Shown here: positions 20,331-33,000 of the stretch, one piece after another
How the letters are laid out: each line of letters starts with the position of its first letter
How positions within the stretch are numbered: position 1 is the first letter of the stretch
Source: Lathyrus oleraceus
Taxonomy: Eukaryota > Streptophyta > Magnoliopsida > Fabales > Fabaceae
DNA length: 64,000 bases
Reading direction: 5' to 3'
NCBI RefSeq assembly: GCF_024323335.1
Contig: NC_066581.1
Coordinates: 177,561,330 to 177,625,329, forward strand
Notes under the pieces: model-generated
Told to the model about the DNA's origin: nothing
What the model saw: the letters and a program-made list of their open reading frames with translations, nothing else
The model's database searches: none
Made by a program: the position numbers and the translations under genes

Positions 20331-23036
20331 AAACCACGGAAGTGTAACCGTCATCGATTGCTACGAGAATAAATTTGTGTCCGTTGGACGCTTTCGGCTC
20401 TATCATGCCAATCATGTCAATTCCCCACATAGAGAAAGGCCATGGTGATGAAATCACATTCAGAAGTGTTGGGGGAATATGAATCTTATCCGTATAAATC
20501 TGACACTTATGGCATTTCTTCACGTATTTGCAACAGTCAGACTCCATTGTCAGCCAATAGTAGCTTGTTCTCAACATCTTTCTAGCCATGGCATGTCCAT
20601 TGGAATGAGTACCAAATGAACCCTCATGGACCTTAGTCATCAATAGGTCTGATTCGTGTCTATCCACGCATCTGAGCAACACTATGTCAAAATTTCTCTT
20701 ATAAAGCACATCACCATTGAGGTAGAAGCTTCCTGACAATCTCCTCAGAGTCTTCCTATCTTTCACAGATGCCCCAGGTGGGTAAACCTGGCTCTAAAGG
20801 AAACACTTGATATCATAATACCATGGCTTATCATCTTTCACCTCTTCTACTGCAAATACATGAGCTGGTCTGTCTAAGCGCATCACAGTGATATTGGGAA
20901 CTTCATTCCAAAGTTTTACCACAATCATTGAAGCAAGTGTAGCAAGAGCATCTGCCATCCGATTCTCATCTCGAGGAATATGATGGAAGTCAACCTCAGT
21001 AAAGAAGGTTGAAATCCTCCTCGCATAATCTCTATATAGAATGAGGCCAGGCTGATTCGTTTCCCGTTCACCCTTAATCTGATTAACGACGAGGGCCGAA
21101 TCACCATACACATCAAGATGCTTGATCCTTAGATCAATGCATTCCTCCAATCCCATAATACAATCCTCATACTCAGCCATATTATTCGCGCATTTGAAAG
21201 TTAGCCTTGCTGTAAAAGGAATGTGTGTACCCTGAGGAGTAATAATCACTGCCCCAATACCATTTCCATATTGATTTACAGCGCCGTCAAACACCATACT
21301 CCATCTCGAACCAGGTTCTGGCCCTTCATCGAGCGTAGGCTCATCACAATCTTTCATTTTCAAATACAAAATTTCCTCATCTGGGAAGTCATACTGAACT
21401 GACTGATAATCCTCAATCGGCTGTTGTGCCAAGTTGTCAGCCAAGATACTACCTTTAATAGCCTTCTGAGCTCGATACTCAATATCATACTCAGACAACA
21501 ACATCTGCCACTGGGCAATTCTCCCTGTTAAAGAAGGCTTCTCGAAGATATACTTGATTGGATCCATTCTAGATATCAACCAAATCGTATGGTTTAACAT
21601 ATACTGACGTAAGCGTTTAGCAGCCCAAGCCAAAGCACAACATGTCTTCTCAAGCATTGAGTATCGAGACTCACAATCGGTGAACTTCTTGATCAAGTAG
21701 TAAATAGCATATTCTTTCTTTCCTGATTCGTCTTGTTGACCAAGGACACAACCCATCGAATCTTCAAGAACAGTCAGATACATAATCAATGGTCTTCCTT
21801 CCACGGGCGGACACAGGATTGGAGGCTCAGACAGATATTCTTTAATACTGTCAAAAGCTTTCTGGCAATCCTCGGTCCAATCATGGGACTGATCTTTCCG
21901 GAGGAGCTTGAATATTGGCGCACATGTGGCAGTCATATGGGATATGAATCTGGAAATATAATTCAAGCGGCCAAGAAAACCTCAGACTTGCTTCTCAGTT
22001 TTGGGCGCAGGCATCTCTTGTATTGCTTTGACCTTTGCAGGATCAACCTCAATACCTCTTTCACTAACAATATAGCCCACTAACTTGCCGGAATGGACTC
22101 CAAATGTACACTTGTCGGGATTCAGACGAAGCTTATACTTTCTCAAACGCTGAAAAAGCTTCAACAGGTGCTCTACATGTTCAACTTCCATTCGCGACTT
22201 AGTGATCATATCATCAACATATACCTCGATCTCCTTATGCATCATATCATGAAATAAGGTGGTCATGGCTCGTTGATATGTGGCTCCGGCGTTCTTCAAA
22301 CCGAAGGGCATCACTCGATAACAAAATGTTCCCCAAGGTGTGATGAATGTTGTCTTCTCCATATCCTCGGGTGCCATTTTAATCTGATTATATCCGGAAA
22401 ATCCGTCCATAAATGAAAAGACATTGAATTTAGTTGTATTGTCTACTAACATATCAATATGTGGTAGAGGAAAATCATCTTTCGGACTAGCTTTATTCAA
22501 GTCTCTATAGTCCACACACATCCGGACTTTTCCGTCTTTCTTAGGCACGGGCACAATATTGGCCACCCATTGAGGATATGTAGAAGTCACCAGAAACCCC
22601 GCATCAATTTGCTTCTGAGCTTCCTCTTTGATCTTCACTGCCATATCGGGATGAGTTCTTCTGAGCTTCTGCTTTACAAGCACGCACTCAGGTTTCAAAG
22701 GCAGGAAATGTTGCACAATATCTGTATCTAGACCAGGCATGTCTTCATATGACCAGGCAAAGACGTCAACATATTCTCGTAGCAATTCAATCAACCCCTT
22801 CTTAACAGATTCTTCCAGGAGTGCCCCAATCTTCACTTCTCGCACACAATCCTCAGACCCCAAGTTGATTGTTTCCAGATTCTCAAGATGCGGCTGAATC
22901 ATCTTCTCTTCATGCTCAAGTAGACGGGTAATCTCGTCAGGAATATCTTCAACATCATCTTCTTCCGCTTCAAATACAGGGAATTCCAAGTTGGGAGATG
23001 GTGTTGGATCATTATGTTCAATGGGTTTGATTAACC
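20331..23036 (-). pseudogene. pol: Ogre A RT, two RNase H domains and truncated integrase
   Basis: One frame with stops at 21982 (TGA) and 20794 (TAG). RT starts after the intron; its active site YVDD is at 22210-22221. The first, gypsy-type RNase H follows (about 21850-21400). A second RNase H with FDGAVNQYGNGIGAVI, AEYE, YGDSALV and ADALA (about 21310-20930) is the extra archaeal-like RNase H typical of Tat elements. Integrase has its HHCC finger (HEGSFGTH to CHKC) and a WGIDMIG catalytic segment, then switches to 3' UTR-like sequence after AIDD, losing the rest of the core and the C terminus. The element could not integrate by itself. Confidence 0.9.
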
Positions 23037-23297
23037 TGCATAATGATTTTGGATATAAAGCTTTAGAATTTAAACAAGGCAAATCATTATGCAGATGAAA
23101 AGATTGATTTTATTCTATTTTTGAGGATTTATGTGATCACCAATTTCATGCAAAAAAGCGAAAAGGGAAAATAATTGGAAAAACAAACACTTAACATGAA
23201 TCTATTGAATGAAAATATCATTGTATTTATGCGTCAACAATGTTATCACTCCTCCTTTTGGCATGGGAGGAGGGTTTTTAAACACGATGAACATTAC
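23036..23297 (-). other. Ogre intron between protease and RT (element A), 262 bp
   Basis: Minus-strand donor CAAA|GTAATG at 23297 falls at the protease ORF's stop codon, and acceptor TTATGCAG|GT ends at 23036. It is AT-rich and has no ORF. Equivalent donors and acceptors, and nearly the same length, are found in Ogre B (59700-59962) and C (45007-45273). A spliced intron here is established for Ogre elements. Exact borders are my prediction. Confidence 0.75.
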
Positions 23298-26200
23298 TTT
23301 GACTTATGGATAACTGTTGGAATATCCACAACGACCCAATTATTACAGATCCCCCCAGGGATGATGAAGTTGCCAGAATCCTCTTCGTCCTCTTCCAAGA
23401 TGGCAACAGCCTCCTCGTCTTGACTGGTGTGGATGAAACCTCCACTCTTGAACAATCCTTGCGTATTGGAAACCCCGGAAGAATAACCTATGCCAGCCCG
23501 GGACTTGTTGTCTTTCAACTCAATCATTTTCCCTAATCCAGCAGTTGCACCACGCTCAATGGCCAACTTTGCATCTTTGTAGGAAGCAAATGAAGGAGTT
23601 TTCTTCTCAATAGGTTCAACAATAGATAAAGCTTGGAAAGGAGTTCCAACTTCATCCTCAGCATTTATATATGAGAAGGAAGACAAATGGCTAACCAGGA
23701 GAGCCTTTTCTCCCCCTACCACCACCAGCTTCTTATTCTTCACAAATTTCAGTTTTTGGTGTAGGGTGGATGTCACGGCGCCCGCTTCGTGAATCCATGG
23801 TCTGCCCAAAAGACAGCTATACGATGGGTGAATATCCATAACTTGGAAAGTAACCTGGAAATCACTTGGTCCAATTTTGACTGGGAGATCAACCTCACCA
23901 ATCACAGTTTTGTGAGACCCATCGAAAGCCTACACAACTACTCCACTCTGCCTCATGGGAGGCCCTTGATATGACAACTTCGTAAGAGTGGTTTTTGGCA
24001 ATACATTTAATGATGACCTAGTGTCCACCAGCACATTGGACATGGCGTCGTCTTTGCAACCCATAGATATATGCAATGCCAAGTTATGGTCTCTTCCCTC
24101 CTCGGGGAGATCAGAGTGACAAAAACTTAAATTGTTACAAGCAGTAATGTTTGCAACAATGCTATCGAATTGTTCTATCGTGACATCGTGATCCACATAC
24201 GCCACATCCAACACCTTCTACAGAGCATCTCGGTATGTCTCGGAATTCAAAAGCAATGATAACACATATATTTTGGATGGCGTTTGTAGAAGCTGGTCTA
24301 CAACGTAGTACTCGCTCCTTTTGATTAGTCTCAGCATCTCATCACAGTGTTCTTTTGCATTGCCACTTGGGCCAACAGAAGCAGGAGTTCTTAACATAGA
24401 GGAGGGCTTAACAACAAGTGTCGGATTCGGAATGCTCACAGCATTCCTAATCGGGCACTCAACAAAATCAGCATCAACACTTCCTCGAGCATCAGCCTGA
24501 GGTTTCGGCGGTGCTGAAAATACACGACCGCTGCGGGTCAAACCACTAACATCAGCGATGTTAACAACAGACGAAGAGGGCAATGACACCTCTTTCCCAT
24601 TTTCCACTGCTACAACATTGTAGCGATAGGGAACCACTTTCTTGGAGGAGTACGGTACAGGTCCGGTTGGTTTGATGACGAGAGCAGGAGAAGCCTTCTG
24701 CTTGCTACCATCATACTTGATGACAACAGGCTCGGATATCCGGAACACTGGGGAAATCACGTTGACTTCGGGCTCGTCTTCGTCAACATTTCTATTTTGA
24801 AGGATCTCGATGACTCCTTCGTCCAACATTTCTTGCACATCTTTACGCACTTGGCGACAACCTCTCTGATTAATAGAGCATACTCGACATCTATCATGGT
24901 CATGCTCATAATGGCTATAGTCACACAGCAAGCGATGCATCTCAACCAGCGATTGCCGGATATGACTGAAATATTTAACCTTGTACTTGCCAGGGCAGCC
25001 CTGGACCATATTGACAGACTTCCCATGCTCGGGCAATGGGTTCTTCTTAACATTTGGACCTACGTCCTCGAAAAACAAAATCCCACTTCTCACAAGGTCT
25101 TGCACCTTGGTCTTTAGGGGATAACAATTCTCTACGTCGTGTCCGGGAGCACCGGAATGATATACACAATGAAGCTCGGGCTTGTACCACCACTGAGGGT
25201 TAGCAGGTACAGCGGGAGGGTCCCGCGGAGTAATCAATTTTCTATCGATCAGCGAAGGATAGAGTTCGACATAAGTCATCGGAATTGGATCAAAGGTGAC
25301 CCTCTTCCTCTCATAGCTGGTGCTGGCATTGCTGTTGTTATTTCGAGGCTGGTAGGCATGCTGCTGTGGACACTGTTGTTGTTGATGATATTGCTGAGTT
25401 TGCGGTTGCTGATATTGTTGAGCTTCCTTGAAAACAGGTGCTATATGAGCCACCTGATGCTGATTGTTGACCGAGCGGGTAGTCTTCCTCTGCATAGAGG
25501 GTCTTCTCTTGACATGGGAAGACACGGCATGTGCCTCTCCCTCCTTCTTCTTTGCAAAGCTTCCATATCTCTTTGCCGAAGAGCCTTCATCTCGGGTTAA
25601 GCGTCCTTCACGGACCCCCTCTTCCAATCTCATCCCCATATTCACCATCTCGGTGAAGTCTGAGGGAGCACTGGCTATCATCCTTTCGTAGTAAAACGAG
25701 CTCAATGTCTTCAAGAAGATCTTGGTCATCTCTTTCTCCTCAAGGGGTGGCACTATCTGAGCTGCCAATTCGCGCCATCTCTGGGCGTACTCTTTGAAGG
25801 TCTCCTTATCCTTCTGCGACATTGTTCTCAATTGGTCCCTATCTGGGGCCATATCCATATTATATTTGTATTGCCTGACGAAAGCCTCGCCAAGATCGTT
25901 GAAAGATTGGATGTTCGAACTCTCCAAACCCATGTACCATCGGAGAGCGGCACCGGACAGACTGTCCTAGAAATAATGGAGGAGCAGTTGGTCGTTGTCA
26001 GTCTGCGATGACATCTTGCGAGCATACATCACAAGATGGCTGAGTGGGCATGTGTTTCCCTTATTCTTCTCAAAGTCAGGCACTTTGAATTTAATAGGGA
26101 TCTTCACGTTGGGCACAAGGCACAACTCAGCAGCACTTTTACCAAAGAGGTCCTTCCCCCTCAAAGTTTTCAGTTCCTTGCGAAGCTCAAGGCATTGGTC

Positions 26201-26593
26201 CTTCATATCGTCCATCTTCTCATAAACGTCTAGGCCCTCAGATGGCTCAGAGTGGTAGATGGTATCTTCGACCCTTGGTAACGTGTGCACAATGGGAGGT
26301 GGCACTGAAAGGACCAGGCTAGATGCCGGCATAGAAGCAATAGTAGGGGCGAAACCCTCTTGTACAAAGTTTGGGAGCATTCCCCAAGGGAACCCGGCTG
26401 GCATAGATGGCGCAAAATGAGCCGTTGTGGCAGGCACAGTAGAGGTCACGATCTCAGAAATGACCGTCCTCTGGGGAGGAGTTGATGGCGTTGGAGAAGA
26501 TTGACTCTGAGCGGCCAAGAATGACTCCATCAAGGTAATCAACCTGGCTACTTCCTCCTTCAGCTCGCGGTTTTCTTATTCTAGATGATCCAT
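23294..26593 (-). pseudogene. gag: Ogre A gag-protease, several nonsense codons
   Basis: Gag starts at an ATG (26591-26593, MDHLE) with a TAA at codon 6; further in-frame TAGs are at 25967, 24218 and 23930, all in one frame. Gag has an N-terminal probable coiled coil (ENRELKEEVARL), a proline-rich linker, the capsid region (about 26100-25600), a Gln/His-rich low-complexity stretch and a zinc-binding-like CVYHSGAPGHDVENC. The protease core at about 24030 reads VDTRSSLNVL where Ogre B has VDTGSSLNVL, so the catalytic DTG is destroyed. The ORF ends at the intron donor. Clearly dead. Confidence 0.9.
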
Positions 26594-26920
26594 CAGTCTT
26601 GAGGAATTGGCTCTGGTGTAGTACCGGTGAGTCAGCTGTCTTTGAAATAAATGAAGAGCACAGAGTTAGACCATAGGACAAGAAGCCGGGAACAAAACCT
26701 TCTAATGCACATGATGCATGCAATGCTTGTGCACATGATTTGTTTTTATTTTAAAGGAACTTTAGAGTTCTATTTGCAGATATTTGGAAATATTAAACAT
26801 TTATCATGCATGGAAATATCTTATCACTAATATCTGGAAAATAGTTTTACATCAAAGAAGTACAACATGAGTAACTATAAAAAATACATGAGAAAAGGAA
26901 AATGATCATCCTATGGATCC
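26594..26920 (-). other. Ogre A spacer between ORF1 and gag
   Basis: AT-rich non-coding spacer of about 330 bases, matching the 63288-63580 spacer in Ogre B. I see no gene in it. Confidence 0.7.
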
Positions 26921-27531
26921 CTAGAAGCAATCATCTAAAGCTCGAGAAACTAGAAGATAAGATGCACGAAGCCTCTTCACTTCCTCCTTATAGGATGCCT
27001 CCATATCCGCCTTCTCCTTGGCGAGTCGATCGTACTTCCTCTTCCAGAACATGGAAGACTGAGGAAGTAGAGAAGTCCATGCATCATTAGGATCATCAAT
27101 AACTTGATGCTCGAGGAACTCTATCAAAGCATCCTTTTCCTTGATTTGCTGAAGCAACTCTTCTCGTTCATGGATCCAAGCACGTGAACGGTCTTCGTCT
27201 CTCAACTCCTCTACTCCCTGATCAAGGAGGGTTGAAGGCCCAACCATAACCAAAGGTGTAGGTCTCGGATACTCGTATGGCATGAGATACTCACACGCTC
27301 TCTTCCTGACCCAAGCAGTGTAAGGCTCCATAGCAACACAATCCTTAGGACCCAACTCCGTCCTTCCTTTCCTATGAATCTTGTGCCAAGCGCGGACCAT
27401 TCTGCCCTTCAAGTTTTGGGGATCTTTACCCTCCTGAAAGAACACACCCTCTAACAGAATGTTATTAGGTTTATTCTTTAGGGGGAACCCAAGCTGACGA
27501 CGTGCCAAAACAGGGTTGTAGTTAATCCCAC
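26921..27531 (-). pseudogene. Ogre A ORF1, C-terminal part, cut by Ogre B
   Basis: Open from the insertion boundary at 27531 to a stop at 26921, about 203 codons. It begins inside a conserved GINYNPVLARRQ-type motif of the Ogre-specific ORF1 found upstream of gag. A charged, probably coiled-coil segment follows (REELLQQIKEKDALIEFLEHQV) and then KRKYDRLAKEKADME. The N-terminal part should lie beyond the right end of Ogre B, outside the window. ORF1's role is not known. Confidence 0.85.
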
Positions 27532-30500
27532 TGTAGCGGTGTATTCGTCGCTATATGATCCATTGATTAAATCATAAGCAAAGATATACAAAGATTTCGA
27601 GTCGCCACCGCACTTTTATTTATCCAAAGGACTGGCTAAAAAGCGAACAAAAGCCTAAGAAGTTTTACACGTAGAAAACTAATAAAAAGATCAGAGAGTC
27701 TGGGTAAGGGGTAAATTACGCAATGGGAAGGTGTTAGGCACCCACTACGTCCTAGGTACTCCTAGGGAGCCCTTTTCACACTTGTTGTATAAAAATGTTA
27801 TTTGTTATGACATAAGTATTGTGCAAACATGATTGGGATGGTGAGAAAAGAATATACAATTTTATTATTGGGTTTGAACGGATGAACCCGTTGCCTACGT
27901 ACCTTCCATCAAAGGTAAGGATCAAAACGCCGTAGTTCGGCTAAAAGATTTCCAAAAGGTTGGTGGATTCAATTTTAAACAATAGCACTGAGGCTTTTCA
28001 TTATCAATGGGAGAAAACTCGACCAAGACCAACATCCACCATGTGAGGATAGCTTCGACGCACTAGAGGGGTTAACCCTGTTTTCAGTACGGAAGTCTTA
28101 TAGTCGACTCACTAAGGACAGGTAAGATTTACATCAACCACAATGATAATTGAAACCTATGGCTAATGTGAAAAGATTAACAATGGACAAAGCCAAAACA
28201 AGTGTATGGGTGAAGTTAATTGATTATGATTATGAAAGTGGAGTCAAAGTATGATTAAGATTGATTCAAAAGAAGTATTATGAAATGGGGTTTGAAAAAG
28301 TCAAGGACTTGGGGTCCAGGTTTTTAATTGAAAAGCATGAAGATGTTTGCACAATATCTATGTCAAGTTTGAAAGTAAAGTGTGAAAAGGTTTAGGACAT
28401 AATGGGGATGAATGGATGAAGATGGATTGTAAAACTTCTTAGAAGGTTCACCTCTTGAAATCATATAGAAGATGATTCAAGTGTGTCCTTTGGAATAGGC
28501 AATGAGCAATAATAATGTAAGCAAACAAATGATACCGGATGCCACTCAATGGTCTTACTCCAATCTCACAAACAAAGCGGATATCGGATACCAATAGATG
28601 GATTTACACCAATCTCCTAAAACAGAAATGGATATCATAGGCCACTCAATGGACTTATACTAATCTCCTAAAACAAAATGAAACTTGGATACCGGATGCC
28701 AATCTTTCTAGACTTATACCAATATCCAACATATGGTCCTAGGAAAGCAAATGCCAACTTACAGGGACTTACAATTGCATCCTCACACACAATAAACAAA
28801 AGCCAAACAATGGATGTCAGATGCCAATCTATCTGAGCTTACTCTAACATACACAGTATGATCCTAGGAAAACAAATGCCAACTTACAGGGACTTACAGT
28901 TGTATCCTCACATACAATCAAACAATGCAACAGGATCACAGGAAAGCAAATGCCAACTTACAGGGACTTATAATTGCATCCTCACAATCAAACAAATGCA
29001 TCAATCAAAGATAAGATGAGTGGCCAAGGTGATGGTCTTATACTCACTTCCATATCATAGGAGCAATGGCCAAAGGATGGTCTTACAATTGTCCTCAATG
29101 GGAAAACAACAAGGATAATGTCACAGAGACAAATGGAATGATCATGCATTAATGAGCAATAAATGATGATAAATTCATAGAGCATGCAAGCAAACATGTG
29201 TATATGAGGTAAGCAAATCAATCAATGAAAGCATTCAGCACACACTATAACCAAACAAGGAGGCTCATACAAAAGGGTTAGGCATTGAAGCAAACTGGAA
29301 TAGGGTCAAAGGTGCTCTTAACCTTGCCATTGAGGGGCTAAGGTGAAGCAGATGAAAGGATATGAGGGGTGTGCCTCATTGCTCTTATCCCTGGTCAGGG
29401 AGAGCATTTGAATATCAGAAGGTGTGGGAGTTCAGAAAGTAGGAACTCTTTCCACAAGTTAGACTCTATAGATCTTGGGCTTGGATCTCAATGCTACAAC
29501 CATGTAATGGGAGCAAGGAGAAGACTCACAGAATAGTAGGAGATAGGCTACATATCTCTTTGATCTACCAATTGCCTTATTTGAAGGACTTTTCCTGCTT
29601 GGGACAAATGTAAACACACACAAGCATTGCCTCTTAAGGAGGACTTCAGACAGGTGCCTGGCCAAGTAACAGGCCATGTCTTCCAGACTACATGAAGAAA
29701 AGGGATTACCTCAATGCAAATTGCTATTAAGCAAAGCAAAGAAAGTTCAAAGAACTAAGCAACTAAAGGTACCTGAAATAGTCAAACAGAATCAGTACAC
29801 AGCTCACAGATAAGCAAAATGAGATAAGAGTTAACTGTCAACACAAACAGACAAATGTGCAAAGCACAAAGCTCAAGGCATATGAGCCAAGCAACCTACA
29901 AGACAAAGAGGTTAGCTCATGATAATCAAATGAACTCAATCAACTTGTAAAAGTTTCTTTGAGGCAATTGCTTCTCAACCTGAAAACATGAACTCAAGCA
30001 TAAGCAACAGGACCACTAGGACAAGCCTAGGGTCAAAAGGGGATGAGAAAGTCAAAACAGCAAGTGATATTCAATCAAAATCAATTTCAAACATTTAAGA
30101 AACAAACTCAATTGGTTTCATGCTCATATCATGCATCATCCTCATTTCATAAGCAAAAGAAGTCAAAGCATTTCAAATGAGAGCTCATAGAAGTCAACAG
30201 CAAGACTTAACTCAAAACCAATCATAAACAATTCAAAAAATCATCAAATAATTCATGATCAATCAAAATCCATAACATGACATGCATATCAAATTTCAGC
30301 TCAATTTGATCAAGGGAAGTTGGTCAATGAAAATCAGAAAGGCAAGGCAAGTTTAAGCATGCTCAAAGAAGTCAACCAAACATGTGTCAACTTCAAAAAA
30401 TCATAAATCAGTGATAACATATGAGATATGAATGGGATCAACACCATGGAAAAGCTTAAGATGTCTACTAATCACATGTAAAATTTCATGATCATCCAAT

Positions 30501-31943
30501 AAAGTATGAGAATTTCACAAATGAAATGGGAACATGTATCACAAAAAGTCAACATATGATCAAACAGGGGAGAAAAATCCCAAACAATTAGAAAATGCCA
30601 CAAATAATTCCACAAAAAATCACATGTGAACAAGACATCCAGAAGTACATTAATGCAAAAATTCAAGCCAATTTGAGTTCAAGAAGCATGGTAATGAAAA
30701 TCATCAAGTTGCACATCAATGGTGTGACACAAATTCTAACACCCTACTTCAAAAAATCATAACTCCACAACCAGAGATGATAAATTCATAAACTCTACAC
30801 CAAAATCACCATGAATGTGTCTAGTTTATGCACAAAAAATTTCAAGGCCATTGGATAATGCATCATCATTTCACAAAGGTTTTGGCAAAAGGTACAAGAA
30901 ATGGATACATGTCACAAACCCTAGCATCATTAAAAAACCAACCATCCAAAAATTCTGGAAAAAATCATGATAATAAACTAGAGATCCAGATGAACACAAT
31001 GAAAAAATTCTCATCAAAATTGGATTTAAAATGAAGGAGCTATGATTTTTGTAAGTTGATGCATCCAAGTGAAATAAATATTCAAAACAAAATGAAACCA
31101 ACATGATTTAATAGCCAATTTGGACACGGAGTGGCAATTTTGTAAATATTGGAGCCACTAATCAGAACGCGGCGTTTTGGCAAAGGAAACGGAATGTTTT
31201 GATTGGCTGTGGGCTAATGGAACAGTACCATCATGCACACACGTGAAAAATCTGGGAATGCAGATTAGGGTTTATGGGAATAGCGTTTCATCATCTTCAT
31301 CAACCAACTCGAAAATTCAACTAGCCCAGAAATTCAAATTGAACACACTAATAGAACCATCAAGCATCCCACATCATGAATACAACAACCATTTTTAATA
31401 AATCAAGCTAACAAACGAGAAACAAGCAAAAACAATATTGAGCATCAAACTTTAAAACTAGATTTCTCTCAGCACAAGCAACCAAAATGCACGATTCAAA
31501 GCTTAATGAAACCAGCAAAGTGAGATCTATAAGAAGCATGTCATGGTTTAGCAAAATAAGGAGGTCGAAATCTTACTTGTTCTTGAAGAAAATGGAGGAA
31601 CAGTGAGGATTTGGCTTAGTTTGCTCGAAATAGATGTAGCTTCCAGCTTGCAATGATGAATGGTTAGTGACTTGTAGCTCAACAACCCTTGGAATGTCTT
31701 CAAACCAGATCTGCCATGTGAGAGTGCTCTAATGGAACAGTGGTTTTCTTTGTTTACAATTGAAGAATGAGGCTTGCAATGGGCTCAACAGAGATGGTAT
31801 ATCATGAACCAAAGCACAGCAGCATGAGTTTTATGGAGATTTTCTAAAAAGAGTTTAGATGATGAAAAATGAAGTTTTAGAGAAATGAGCTTTTTCTGTT
31901 TTCAATTGGTGGCTGCTAGGGTTCTCTTCTGGCAGAAAATGAG

Positions 31944-31952
31944 CTATATATT
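31944..31952 (-). promoter_or_regulatory. Possible TATA box in the Ogre B LTR
   Basis: The minus strand reads AAATATATAGC, followed about 30 bases on by GAACCCTAGCAGCC. It lies about 1.15 kb into the LTR. Plausible from composition and position only. Confidence 0.35.
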
Positions 31953-32995
31953 TGCTGTTTAGTGAGCTGAGCATGATTAGTTTAAGTTGTAATTGGTATT
32001 TGGTTAAAATGACATGTTTTGACAAAATTGCTAAAAAAACAATTCAAGTTGGTATGGGGGTATGTGCTGCACGAAAATTGGGCTTCAAACATGACCAAAA
32101 CATGATTTCAGAACTTATTCAATTGGCAAAAATGGCTGGAAGTGTTTAATTCAAAATTTCACTTTTGCACCACACTTGAAATTAATTCATGCAAGTCCAA
32201 AAAGGCCATTTTGATTGGTAATGTTTTGATGAATGATGGTTACATATTTGGAAAGAGGGGATCAAATGTGACTTGTAGGAAAAAACCCCACCCAATTTGG
32301 CCAAATGGTTTGAGAGATATGGCCTTTTGAAGTTCAAAAATTTTGGAGAATGAATTGATCATATCTTGCCAACCACACATGGGAATTGAGTGTTCTTGGA
32401 CTTTTTCAAAATGGGAGAACAAGATCTTCAACTTTTATGTTGGGCAAAAATTCATTTGAAGCTTGTATCATGATGTAAGTTTAGGATCAAGAAGTTTCCA
32501 TTTTTGGCAAATTCCAATTACAGGTCAACTTTCTATTTTGGGAAATTTTCTGTTTGACTTCAAATTCTTCCATGATGATGTTTGACATGATGTATGAGGC
32601 TTATATGGACATGAATGAGACCTCCCAAACCAATTTCCATCATCAAATCACTGATTAAATCCACAGTTGACCAACAGTTGACTTTCTAGGGTTTTGGATG
32701 ACTGGGCCATGTTCTGATGAATTCCAAACCCTAATCCCTTGAGATTTTGATTCCAAATGATATCACAAGTCATATGAACTCTTGATGAATGATCATGGTG
32801 CCCAAATTCTTCAAGAATGGCCACCATCCACTGTTCAATGACTGATTTGACTGTTTGACTGTTGATTACTTCAGCTGCAAGTAACATGGTTAGATGACAA
32901 TATTTTTGTACTTTTTGGTTAGTAAACACATGAAAAGCAATGATATACAAATGCAATACATGCTTGGTGATCAAGAACCATACTCACAAGGTAAC

Positions 32996-33000
32996 CCACC
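32996..33000. other. Target site duplication of Ogre C, left
   Basis: CCACC directly before the Ogre C LTR, repeated at 53558-53562 directly after it. Confidence 0.92.

Larger units (their letters stand above)
6475..27531 (-). mobile_element. Ogre A: old Ty3/gypsy Tat/Ogre element, interrupted by three others
   Basis: Host layer for the other insertions. Left to right: 3' LTR tail (6475-7114), polypurine tract and 3' UTR (7115-7419, resuming at 19428), truncated integrase, second and first RNase H, RT, intron, protease, gag and the C-terminal part of ORF1. The Tekay element interrupts its LTR, the Sirevirus its 3' UTR, and Ogre B its ORF1 at 27531. The 9171-10837 stretch is a second copy of 19423-21089. 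Multiple stops and a loss within integrase make it defective. Confidence 0.9.
27532..33000 (-). repeat. Ogre B 3' LTR, main part
   Basis: Begins TGTAGCGGTGTATTCGTC like both Ogre C LTRs and ends at 33000, where Ogre C is inserted; the last 98 bases continue at 53563-53660. The first kilobase and last part resemble the C LTRs, while the middle differs and the total is about 1 kb shorter, so it is a different subfamily. It contains tandem repeats of the phrase CCAACTTACAGGGACTTA (about 28720-28990). No gene is present; the short ORFs are not supported. Confidence 0.9.
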
